DNA of 64,000 bases, taken from Streptomyces spectabilis (GTDB taxonomy: Bacteria > Actinomycetota > Actinomycetes > Streptomycetales > Streptomycetaceae). Shown piece by piece: positions 23,699 to 31,282 of the stretch. Under the pieces are notes generated by a model. The model saw only the letters and a list, made by a program, of their open reading frames with translations, made no database searches and was not told the DNA's origin. The translations under genes and the position numbers were made by a program. Numbering within the stretch: position 1 is the stretch's first letter; each line of letters starts with the position of its first letter. The stretch covers positions 1,860,001 to 1,924,000 of the forward strand of contig NZ_CP023690.1 of the NCBI RefSeq assembly GCF_008704795.1, written 5' to 3'.

Positions 23699-23878
23699 AT
23701 GCCCTTAACCCCTCAACCCCATGGTTCCGTGCGGTCTTCTACCGAGTTGAACGAGCGGATACGAGGCCTGTGGCTGCGCGCCGGTGGCCGTCTCTCCGCC
23801 GATCAGCGCCGGGAGTACGAGCAGCTGGTGACCGAGTGGGCCGAGGCGGTGCGCGCGGAGGTCGTCCAGGCCGCCTAG
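23699..23878 (+). CDS. Small conserved Streptomyces protein (59 aa), probably leaderless
   Basis: The product contains TELNERIRGLWLRAGGRLSA, then QRREYEQLVTEWAEAVRAEV. It is a helical, amphipathic protein with no SD: the -10 TAGGCT ends seven bases before ATG, so the mRNA likely starts at the AUG. A frameshifted paralogue with the same promoter layout lies at 9604-9782. The family is widespread in Streptomyces and uncharacterised. Confidence 0.65.
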   Translation: MPLTPQPHGSVRSSTELNERIRGLWLRAGGRLSADQRREYEQLVTEWAEAVRAEVVQAA

Positions 23879-23918
23879 GCAACACTCCCCCCTCCCCCGG
23901 ACGCTGTGGCGCTCCCCT

Positions 23919-23943
23919 CCCCCGGGGACACTGTCCCCGGGGG
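23919..23943 (+). terminator. Strong hairpin after the small leaderless gene
   Basis: CCCCCGGGGACA and TGTCCCCGGGGG form a 12-bp perfect stem around one base, followed by TTCCTT. It lies 40 bases after the stop and just before the SnoaL-like gene. Confidence 0.6.
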
Positions 23944-23960
23944 TTCCTTCCGGCCCCGCG

Positions 23961-24509
23961 GTGCCCAACACTGAGTCGATGACGCAGCGCGTGGAACTCG
24001 CCGCCCTCATCGACCGATTGGCCATCGACGCCCTCATCACCGACTACGCCGGTACCGTCGACGACGGCGACTGGGACGCGTACCGACAGCTGTTCACCCC
24101 CGAAGGACGCGCCGACTACCGGTCGGCGGGCGGCATCGAGGGCTCCGCGGCGGAGGTGTCCGCGTGGCTCGCCGAGACGATGCGGATGTTCGCCATGCGC
24201 CAGCACCTCGTCGTCAACCGCAGAATCCGCTTCGGCGTCCGCGAGCAGGACATCGGCGACACCGCGCGCATACGGGCCGACTATGTGAACCCCATGCGCT
24301 TCGCCGGGCAGCCGGGCGCCGAGGCGACCACCACGCCCGACTTCACCTGCGGCGGCCGCTACGAGTTCACCGCGCTGCGTACGCACGGCGGCTGGCGGCT
24401 CGGTCAGGTCCTCGTACGGGAGAAGTGGCGCAGCACGCGGACCGCCGACCAGACGTGGGACCAGGCCGTCGTCGGACAGCGGACGCCACCGCTCACCGAG
24501 CCGGGCTGA
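23961..24509 (+). CDS. SnoaL-like/NTF2-fold protein (182 aa)
   Basis: The SnoaL_4-type fold is shown by AALIDRLAIDALITDYAGTV, DDGDWDAYRQLFTPEGRADY and the central region ending GGRYEFTALRTHGGWRLGQV. Members include polyketide cyclases and dehydratase-like proteins, but also many of unknown role. GTG at 23961 or ATG at 23979 may be the start. No pathway genes are adjacent. Confidence 0.75.
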   Translation: MPNTESMTQRVELAALIDRLAIDALITDYAGTVDDGDWDAYRQLFTPEGRADYRSAGGIEGSAAEVSAWLAETMRMFAMRQHLVVNRRIRFGVREQDIGDTARIRADYVNPMRFAGQPGAEATTTPDFTCGGRYEFTALRTHGGWRLGQVLVREKWRSTRTADQTWDQAVVGQRTPPLTEPG

Positions 24510-24699
24510 GCGGAGCGCGGGACGGCCGGCTCCGGGCGGATCCGCGCACGGCCCGGCGGAAGCGGCCACCCGGCGCGCCGGGCGCTCGGGGCCGCCCCGT
24601 GACCCGGGCGGCTCCGCCCCCTGTCCTAGATCGTCACCGGCCCGCACACTGGGAGCACGACCGGCCGTCGGGCCGAGTCGGGGCAAGGAGGCGCGCTGC

Positions 24700-26346
24700 A
24701 TGGACGTACTCAGCGGCAGGCGGCCGCACCGGTGGGCGCCCCGACGGGCACTGTCCCGGCGGGCCCTTCCCTCCTGGCGCCACCGCCTGGACGCCGCCCT
24801 CGCCTCGCGGTGGCGGCGCGGCGCCCTGGCCGCCCTGTGCGGCGCCCTGCCCGCGCTCGCCTTCCCCGAACCGTCGTGGTGGTGGTTCGCGTACGTCGCG
24901 CTCGTGCCGTGGATCCTGCTCACCAGGTCGGCGGACTCGGGGCGGCGGGCCGCGCTCGACGGGTGGCTCGGCGGGCTCGGCTTCATGGTGGCCGTGCACC
25001 ACTGGCTGCTGCCGAGCCTGCATGTGTTCACCCTGGTCATCGCCGCGCTCCTCGGGCTCCTGTGGGCGCCCTGGGGCTGGCTCGCGCACCGCTTCCTCGG
25101 CGGCCCGCCCGCTGCCGGGCGGGCCGTGGCCGCGCTGCTCGTGCTGCCGTCCGGCTGGCTCCTCGTCGAGCTGGTGCGGTCCTGGGAGGGCCTCGGCGGT
25201 CCGTGGGGGCTCCTCGGCTCCAGCCAGTGGCAGGTGGAGCCCGCGCTGCGGCTCGCGTCGGTGGGCGGTGTCTGGCTGGTCAGCGCGCTCGTCGTGGCCG
25301 TGAACACCGGGGTCGCGGTGCTCCTCGCATGGCGGTCGGCGCGCGCTCCCGCCGTCGCCGGGCTCGTCGCCGTGGCCGCCGCGACCACCACCGCGTGGAC
25401 CTGGTCCCCGCGCCCGGAGGCCGCGGGCAGCGTCCGCGTCGCCGTCGTACAGCCCGGCGTACTGGACGGGACGGACGCGCCCGACCGGCGGTTCGACCGC
25501 GAGGAGGCGCTGACCCGCGCCCTCGTGGGCCGGGACCTGGACCTCGTCGTGTGGGGCGAGAGCAGCGTGGGCCACGACCTGGCGGACCGGCCCGACCTGG
25601 CGCGGCGGATCGCCGCGCTCTCGCGCCGGGTGGGCGCCGAGATCCTGGTGAACGTGGACGCCCGCCGCTCGGACAGGCCCGGCATCTTCAAGAGCTCCGT
25701 GCTCGTGGGCCCGGACGGGCCGACGGGCGACCGCTACGACAAGATGCGCCTCGTCCCGTTCGGCGAGTACGTCCCGGCGCGCTCGCTGCTCGGCTGGGCC
25801 ACGTCGGTGGGCAAGGCCGCCGGTGAGGACCGCAGGCGCGGCGAGCGGCCGGTCGTGATGAACCTCGCGCAGGGGCTGCGCGTGGGGCCCCTGGTGTGCT
25901 TCGAGTCGGCGTTCCCCGACATGAGCCGCCACCTCACCCGCGAGGGCGCGCAGGTGCTGCTCGCGCAGTCCGCCACGTCCTCGTTCCAGCACAGCTGGGC
26001 CCCCGAGCAGCACGCCTCGCTCGCCGCCCTGCGGGCCGCCGAGACCGGCCGCCCCATGGTGCACGCGACGCTCACCGGCGTCTCGGCGGTCTACGGTCCG
26101 AGCGGTGAGCGCGTCGGCGAGCCGCTCGGCACCTCGGCGTCGAGCACGGCGGAGTACGAGGTCCCGCTGGCCACGGGCACGACGCCGTACGTGCGGCTCG
26201 GCGACTGGCCGGTGTACGGCGCGCTCGCGGTCCTCGCCGCGCTCGCGGTCGCCGAGGGGGCGCGGGCGCTCAGGCGGCCTGCTCGCCCACCGCGCGTACC
26301 ACCCGCTCGCACAGCTCATGGGTCGCCAGCGCGTCCCGGGCACTGA
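24700..26346 (+). CDS. lnt: Apolipoprotein N-acyltransferase (548 aa)
   Basis: Six hydrophobic helices lead to a nitrilase-fold domain. The Glu-Lys-Cys triad is visible in VVWGESSVGHDL, DRYDKMRLVPFGEYVP and LVCFESAFPD. Lnt acylates the N-terminal diacylglyceryl cysteine of lipoproteins at the membrane; Streptomyces usually carry one or two homologues. The 3' end overlaps the convergent oxidoreductase by 77 bases. Confidence 0.9.
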   Translation: MDVLSGRRPHRWAPRRALSRRALPSWRHRLDAALASRWRRGALAALCGALPALAFPEPSWWWFAYVALVPWILLTRSADSGRRAALDGWLGGLGFMVAVHHWLLPSLHVFTLVIAALLGLLWAPWGWLAHRFLGGPPAAGRAVAALLVLPSGWLLVELVRSWEGLGGPWGLLGSSQWQVEPALRLASVGGVWLVSALVVAVNTGVAVLLAWRSARAPAVAGLVAVAAATTTAWTWSPRPEAAGSVRVAVVQPGVLDGTDAPDRRFDREEALTRALVGRDLDLVVWGESSVGHDLADRPDLARRIAALSRRVGAEILVNVDARRSDRPGIFKSSVLVGPDGPTGDRYDKMRLVPFGEYVPARSLLGWATSVGKAAGEDRRRGERPVVMNLAQGLRVGPLVCFESAFPDMSRHLTREGAQVLLAQSATSSFQHSWAPEQHASLAALRAAETGRPMVHATLTGVSAVYGPSGERVGEPLGTSASSTAEYEVPLATGTTPYVRLGDWPVYGALAVLAALAVAEGARALRRPARPPRVPPARTAHGSPARPGH

Positions 26347-27178
26347 GCACCTTGCCCGCGCGCACGGCGTCGAGGAAGGCGAGCGTGACCTGCTCGATGC
26401 CGCGCTGACGGGCCACCGGCACCCAGTCGCCGCGCCGCCGCACGGTGGGCTGGCCCTTGTGGTCCACGACCTCGGCGAGGTTGAGCACCTGCCGCTTGGT
26501 GTCCTGCCCGGAGACCTCCAGGACCTCCTCGGTGGAGCCGCTGAGCCGGTTCATCACGCCGATCGCGGTGAAGCCGTCGCCCGCGAGCTGGAGCACGACG
26601 TGCTCCAGGAGGCCGTCCGCGACCCGGCCGCGCACGCTCACGTGGTCGACGGCCCCCGGCACCAGGAACCGCAGCGTGTCCACGACGTGGATGAAGTCGT
26701 CGAGCACCATCGTGCGGGGGTCCTCGGGGAGCCCCACGCGGTTCTTCTGCATCAGGATCAGCTCGCGCGGGTGCTCGGCGCACTGGGCGTAGCCGGGCGC
26801 GTAGCGGCGGTTGAAGCCGACGGTGAGGCTCACGCCGCGCCGCTCGGCGAGCTCCACGAGCCGCTCGGAGTCGGCGAGTTCGTAGGCGATGGGCTTGTCC
26901 ACGTACGTCGCCACGCCCGCCTCGAGGAGGCGCTCCACGATCTCGGGGTGCGCGGCGGTCGGCGCGTGCACGAAGGCCGCGTCGAGGTCCTGGGCGAGCA
27001 GCGCGTCCAGGTCGGTGTGGAGCTGCCGCGCGGGGACGTGGTGGATCTCGCCGATCCGCTCCAGGGTGGCGGGCGTGCGGGTCTGGAGGTGCAGCTCGAC
27101 GCCTGGCTGCGTGGTGAGCACCGGCAGGTACGCCTTTTGCGCGATGTCACCGAGTCCGATGCAGCCGACCTTCACCAC
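26270..27178 (-). CDS. Gfo/Idh/MocA-family NAD(P)-dependent oxidoreductase (302 aa)
   Basis: The N-terminal Rossmann motif VGCIGLGDIAQKAYLPVL and the conserved YVDKPIAYELADSERL (the family's EKP motif, here DKP) identify it. The C-terminal domain carries the substrate-binding region including VGFNRRYAPGY. Such enzymes oxidise sugars, inositols or related polyols. GTG at 27178 or 27175 is the start. The gene is seven bases downstream of the FAD monooxygenase and may be co-transcribed with it. Its 3' end is antisense to lnt. Confidence 0.85.
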   Translation of the reverse strand: MVKVGCIGLGDIAQKAYLPVLTTQPGVELHLQTRTPATLERIGEIHHVPARQLHTDLDALLAQDLDAAFVHAPTAAHPEIVERLLEAGVATYVDKPIAYELADSERLVELAERRGVSLTVGFNRRYAPGYAQCAEHPRELILMQKNRVGLPEDPRTMVLDDFIHVVDTLRFLVPGAVDHVSVRGRVADGLLEHVVLQLAGDGFTAIGVMNRLSGSTEEVLEVSGQDTKRQVLNLAEVVDHKGQPTVRRRGDWVPVARQRGIEQVTLAFLDAVRAGKVLSARDALATHELCERVVRAVGEQAA

Positions 27179-27185
27179 TGTCTCC

Positions 27186-28433
27186 CTACCGTCGTGCCGG
27201 TTCACGCCCATGCGCCCCGGCGTCCGTCTCCGCAGCATACGGGGGACCCGGCGGCCGCCAGTCGGCGATCGAGGAGAAGCCCCGTGTGATCAGGTTCGGG
27301 CCGAGCCGGTGGGCCGCGCGCATCAGGGTGTCGCGCGCGGCGACGAGCCCGCCGTGGGAGAGGTGGTTGAGGCGGGCGGTGCGGGCGGCCCGCCGCACGA
27401 CGGCGGTCGTCCGGGGCACGCGCACCACGCTGTAGGCGGCCAGGCCCGCGAAGAGGTCGCCGCCGGGCCGCGCGTGGTGGGCGAGCACGACGCCGTCCTC
27501 GATGGCCTGGTTGCCGCCCTGGCCGAGGGTGGGCGCCATGGCGTGCGCCGCGTCACCGACGAGTGCGACGCGGCCGCGGTGGTGGGCGGCGAGCGGGGTC
27601 GCCATGTGCCACACGTCGTTGCGCAGGACGTCCTCGGGGCGGGCCGCGGCGATGATCTCGGGGATGGGGTCGTGCCAGCGGGAGAAGCGCCGCGTCAGCT
27701 CGGCCTTCTCGTCGTCGGGCGCGCGGGTGCCCGGGGGCACGAGCGCCGTGCCGTACGCGTAGACCCTGCCGTCCTTCAGCGGCTGCGTGCCCCATACGCC
27801 GCCGCGCCCCCAGGTCTCGTGCGGCTCGAAGGGCCGCTCCGGCGCGGGCACGATGAGCCGCCAGGCGGTGAACCCGGTGTACACGGGCCCGGGGTGGCCC
27901 GGGAACAGCTCCCCGCGCACCCCGGAGTCGATGCCGTCGGCGCCGACCACGAGGTCCGCCTCGATGTCGCCCTCGGGGGTGCTCACGACGGCGGCGCGGC
28001 CGGGCCCGCCCGGGTCCGCGAGCCGCGCGGCCGTGCCGGTGCGCAGGCCCTCGCCGGGCAGCGCGGCGACGAGCAGGTCGACGAGCGTCGCCCGGTGCAG
28101 GAGCACGAGGGCGCCGCCGAACTGCCGCGCCGTGGCGGTGGCCGTGGTGCGCACCAGCCAGCGGCCGCCCTGTGCGCGCAGGCCGCCCGCGCCCTGCCAG
28201 GCGGCCAGTTCGCGCACGCCGTCACCGAGGCCCAGGACGTCAAGGGCGCGCTGGGCGTTGGGGGCGAGGCCGATGCCGGAGCCGACGGGCTCCAGGGACG
28301 CGGCCCGCTCCAGGACGGTGACGCGCCAGCCGGACCGGTGCAGGGCGATGGCGGTGGTGAGCCCGCCGATGCCACCGCCGACGACGACGGCGTGGGGCTC
28401 GCCGGGCTTGAGGGGCTTGCCTGTGGGGGCCAT
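27186..28433 (-). CDS. FAD-dependent aromatic-type monooxygenase (415 aa)
   Basis: The GXGXXG FAD motif (AVVVGGGIGGLTTAIALHRS), the DG-type motif (LVVGADGIDSGVRGELFPGH) and the second FAD motif (VALVGDAAHAMAPTLGQGGN) place it in the PHBH-like class A flavoprotein monooxygenases. A GAGGAGAG SD precedes ATG 28433. It is divergent from a TetR gene with two strong palindromes between, so it is probably repressed by that TetR and induced by its substrate or a related aromatic. The substrate is unknown. Confidence 0.88.
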   Translation of the reverse strand: MAPTGKPLKPGEPHAVVVGGGIGGLTTAIALHRSGWRVTVLERAASLEPVGSGIGLAPNAQRALDVLGLGDGVRELAAWQGAGGLRAQGGRWLVRTTATATARQFGGALVLLHRATLVDLLVAALPGEGLRTGTAARLADPGGPGRAAVVSTPEGDIEADLVVGADGIDSGVRGELFPGHPGPVYTGFTAWRLIVPAPERPFEPHETWGRGGVWGTQPLKDGRVYAYGTALVPPGTRAPDDEKAELTRRFSRWHDPIPEIIAAARPEDVLRNDVWHMATPLAAHHRGRVALVGDAAHAMAPTLGQGGNQAIEDGVVLAHHARPGGDLFAGLAAYSVVRVPRTTAVVRRAARTARLNHLSHGGLVAARDTLMRAAHRLGPNLITRGFSSIADWRPPGPPYAAETDAGAHGREPARR

Positions 28434-28453
28434 GTTCTCTCCTCGGTCGCACA

Positions 28454-28507
28454 CCCACTGGCACTACAGCTGTAGTGCCAGTGGGATGACCGTACTACAG
28501 CTGTAGT
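28454..28507. promoter_or_regulatory. Two palindromic TetR operators between monooxygenase and TetR genes
   Basis: A perfect 32-bp palindrome occupies 28454-28485 (half-site CCCACTGGCACTACAG). A second perfect palindrome, ACTACAGCTGTAGT, occupies 28494-28507. Both share the same 14-bp core, with centres 31 bp apart (about three helical turns). This is ideal for a TetR dimer pair controlling both divergent genes. Confidence 0.8.
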
Positions 28508-28527
28508 GAAACGGGTAGGGTGCACCC

Positions 28528-29124
28528 ATGTCCGTACGCGCCAAGGGCTCCTCACGCCCCGAACTGATCGCCGACACCGCGCTGACCCTGCTCGCCGAGC
28601 GCGGCATGCGCGGTCTGACCCACCGGGCCGTCGACGAGGCGGCCGGGCTCCCCCCGGGCTCGACCTCGAACCACGCCCGCACCCGGCTCGCGCTCCTGGA
28701 AGCGGCGGTGCGGCGACAGGCGCAGCGCGAGGCGGCCGTCCTCACTCCGGACGAGCTGCCGGACCCGGCGGGCGGGCGCGCGGCCCTGGTCGAAGGGCTC
28801 TCCCTCGCCCTGCACCGCTTCCTCTCCGGCGCCGAGCACCGCGCCCTGCTCGTCTCCCGCTACGAGCTGGCCCTGGAGGCCACGCGACGCCCGGAGCTGC
28901 GGGCGTACTACGACGCGACGGGCGCCCGGTTCCGCGAGCCGCTCCACGCGTTCGTGCGCGCGGCGGGCTCCACGGACCCGGACCGGCACACCCTGTCCCT
29001 GGTCGCGTGGTGCGACGGTTTGATGTTCTCCTGCGTGGCGGGCTCGTACAGCGCCAAGACGCCGACGATGGAGGAACTGCGGGCGGGCTTCGGCGAGTTG
29101 CTGCGCGGAATGCTGGACGAGTAG
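28528..29124 (+). CDS. TetR-family repressor of the divergent monooxygenase (198 aa)
   Basis: Residues about 7-55 (SRPELIADTALTLLAERGMR, then AAGLPPGSTSNHARTRLAL) are a TetR HTH. The C-terminal domain is helical with FLSGAEHRALLVSRYELALE. The ATG lies 20 bases after the second palindrome, so autoregulation is expected. The ligand is probably related to the monooxygenase substrate. Confidence 0.88.
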   Translation: MSVRAKGSSRPELIADTALTLLAERGMRGLTHRAVDEAAGLPPGSTSNHARTRLALLEAAVRRQAQREAAVLTPDELPDPAGGRAALVEGLSLALHRFLSGAEHRALLVSRYELALEATRRPELRAYYDATGARFREPLHAFVRAAGSTDPDRHTLSLVAWCDGLMFSCVAGSYSAKTPTMEELRAGFGELLRGMLDE

Positions 29125-29266
29125 CCCGCAGGGGGGGCACGGGCCCGTCGGGCGGCGCGCTCAGCGGAGGGCGCGCCCCGCCGGGAGAGCCGTGCCGTCC
29201 CCCGTGCGGGGGCATCGGCCCGCCTTCACGGCCGTACGCCGCCCGGCGCCCAGCAGAGTTCCCGGG

Positions 29267-29788
29267 ATGCGGCGCATGACGACCACCATGACCCTGCTCG
29301 TGTCCCTGTCCATATCCGTGACCGTCTCGGCCGTCTCCGGCTGTGTCGGCGTCGACCGGACGGCGGCCCACGGGACGACTGCCGACCGGGGCAAGGCACC
29401 CTCGGGGCCGACGGAGCGGTCGCCTCGCACCAAGGACCGGCCGCCCCCGCGGGCCACCCAGCCCCCGGCCCGCGACCGGCTTCAGCGCGCCGACCCACCG
29501 CCCGCGCCACCGCGGCGGACACCCCGCCCCGCGCCGCCCGCCCCTGCGGCCCCGGCGCCCGCGCCCCGGGCGGCCACGCCCGACGAGGCCCCCGTGGCCG
29601 CACGCCCCCGCCCCCAGAAGCCCCGCCCCGAGGGGCCCCGGCACGGGCAGCGCCCGCGGGAGACCCCGCACGGCCCGCCGCCCCGCGCCCGCGACGAGAC
29701 GGGCGTCTGCGCCCTCGCGCGGAAGCACGGCCACTGGGACCCCGACAGCCCGCAGGCGGTCATCTGCCGTGAGGTGTACGGGAGTTGA
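29267..29788 (+). CDS. Proline-rich lipoprotein with conserved C-terminal module (173 aa)
   Basis: Signal peptide MRRMTTTMTLLVSLSISVTV ends in the lipobox VSGC, so it is probably lipid-anchored. A long Pro/Arg/Ala-rich linker (about residues 35-140), suited to spanning the cell wall, precedes a compact C-terminal domain (TGVCALARKHGHWDPDSPQA, then VICREVYG) with two cysteines. This C-terminal module recurs in Streptomyces surface proteins and is uncharacterised. Confidence 0.65.
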   Translation: MRRMTTTMTLLVSLSISVTVSAVSGCVGVDRTAAHGTTADRGKAPSGPTERSPRTKDRPPPRATQPPARDRLQRADPPPAPPRRTPRPAPPAPAAPAPAPRAATPDEAPVAARPRPQKPRPEGPRHGQRPRETPHGPPPRARDETGVCALARKHGHWDPDSPQAVICREVYGS

Positions 29789-29821
29789 GGAGCCGCCCCG
29801 GTCCCGCGCGGGACCGGGTGG

Positions 29822-30271
29822 TCACTCCTCGACGGCGCCCTCCCCCACCTGCGCCTCAAGGCGGTGCAGGGCGGCGCGGATGCCGTCCCCGTAGCTGTCG
29901 TCGCCGAGCGCGCCGACCGCGCCGCGCGCGAGGCGCAGCTGGCTGCGGGCCGCCTCGGGGCGGGCGAGCTTCACATAGTCCGCCGCCAGGTTCAGATGGA
30001 GCGAGGGGTAGAAGCCGCGGACCGCGAGCGAGTGGTGGTGGGCGCCGACCCGGTCGTCGGTCAGCTCGTCCGCCGCCGACAACGCCCTGAGGTCCCAGGC
30101 CAGTTCGTCCGCCGGATCGTCCTGGGTGTCCGCCATGTAGTGCGCGAGGGTGCAGCGGTGGAGCGCGTCGCCGTCCTCGCCGATCTCCGACCAGATGGCG
30201 AGGAAGCGGGTCCTCGCCTCCTCGCGGTCACCGGCGTGCTGGAGCATGACCGCCTGCCCGATCCGGGTCAT
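29822..30271 (-). CDS. TPR-like hypothetical protein (149 aa)
   Basis: The product begins MTRIGQAVMLQHAGDREEA. It is all-helical and contains HRCTLAHYMADTQDDPADEL and PSLHLNLAADYVKLARPEAA, typical of a conserved Streptomyces tetratricopeptide-like family. A longer frame opens upstream to 30457 but lacks a good SD. Function is unknown; TPR folds usually mediate protein contacts. Confidence 0.65.
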   Translation of the reverse strand: MTRIGQAVMLQHAGDREEARTRFLAIWSEIGEDGDALHRCTLAHYMADTQDDPADELAWDLRALSAADELTDDRVGAHHHSLAVRGFYPSLHLNLAADYVKLARPEAARSQLRLARGAVGALGDDSYGDGIRAALHRLEAQVGEGAVEE

Positions 30272-30485
30272 CACGGCGTCCTCGCCGTCCGCCGTCCGTT
30301 CCTTCCGCTCCACCACCGCGCCGCCCTCCGCGTCCGCCGTCCGTCCTCGGTCGTCCCACGGTCCCGACGCTAGCGGCCACCACTGACAATCCCCGTCAGG
30401 CGCGGTGCGACGCGGGCGGCCCGCGCCCGCCCGCTGCGCCAGGCCGGTGACGGACACAGAACAGGACCGGCGGGCGGCCCCGGGG

Positions 30486-31169
30486 TCAGCCCGCGCTCGG
30501 GATGCGCCAGTCGATCGGCGTGTGCCCCTGGGCCGCCACCGCCTCGTTGATCTGCGTGAAGGGCCGCGAGCCGAAGAACTTCCTGGCGGACAGCGGGGAC
30601 GGGTGCGCGCCCTTGACCACGACGTGCCGCTCCTGGTCGATGAGCGGCAGCTTCTTCTGCGCGTAGTTCCCCCACAGGACGAAGACCACCGGCTCCGCGC
30701 GGTCGGCGACGGCCCGGATCACCGCGTCCGTGAACTTCTCCCAGCCCCGGCCCTTGTGCGAGTTGGCCTCACCGGCGCGGACCGTCAGGACCGCGTTAAG
30801 GAGCAGGACGCCCTGGCGGGCCCAGGGCATCAGATAGCCGTTGTCCGGGATGGGCAGGCCCAGCTCGGCGTGCATCTCCTTGTAGATATTCCGCAGCGAG
30901 GGCGGGGTCCGCACGCCGGGGCGCACCGAGAAGCACAGGCCGTGACCCTGACCCTCGCCGTGATACGGGTCCTGGCCGAGGACGAGGACCTTCACGTCGT
31001 CGTACGGCGTCGCGTCCAGGGCGGCGAAGACCTCCTCGCGCGGCGGGAACACCGGTCCCTTCGCCCGCTCCTCCTCGACGAACTCGGTGAGCTCCTTGAA
31101 GTAGGGCTTCTGGAGCTCCTCGCCGAGGACTCCGCGCCAGGACGCGGGCAGCATGGCGATGTCGGTCAC
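30486..31169 (-). CDS. ung: Uracil-DNA glycosylase (227 aa)
   Basis: The active-site loop GQDPYHGEGQGHGLCFSV contains the catalytic Asp, and HPSPLSARKFFGSRPF carries the catalytic His and the intercalation loop. WGNYAQKK and LLLNAVLTVR complete family-1 UDG. It removes uracil from DNA to start base excision repair. Length matches bacterial Ung. It is monocistronic. Confidence 0.95.
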   Translation of the reverse strand: MTDIAMLPASWRGVLGEELQKPYFKELTEFVEEERAKGPVFPPREEVFAALDATPYDDVKVLVLGQDPYHGEGQGHGLCFSVRPGVRTPPSLRNIYKEMHAELGLPIPDNGYLMPWARQGVLLLNAVLTVRAGEANSHKGRGWEKFTDAVIRAVADRAEPVVFVLWGNYAQKKLPLIDQERHVVVKGAHPSPLSARKFFGSRPFTQINEAVAAQGHTPIDWRIPSAG

Positions 31170-31282
31170 GTCAACAACCTCCGGTGTGCGGTCTGTTCTT
31201 CAGCACAGAACCTACCGGCGACCACTGACAACCGGTCCCCGCCCGGTGTCCCGCCCCTCCGGCCCGCCCGGCCCGGCGACGG

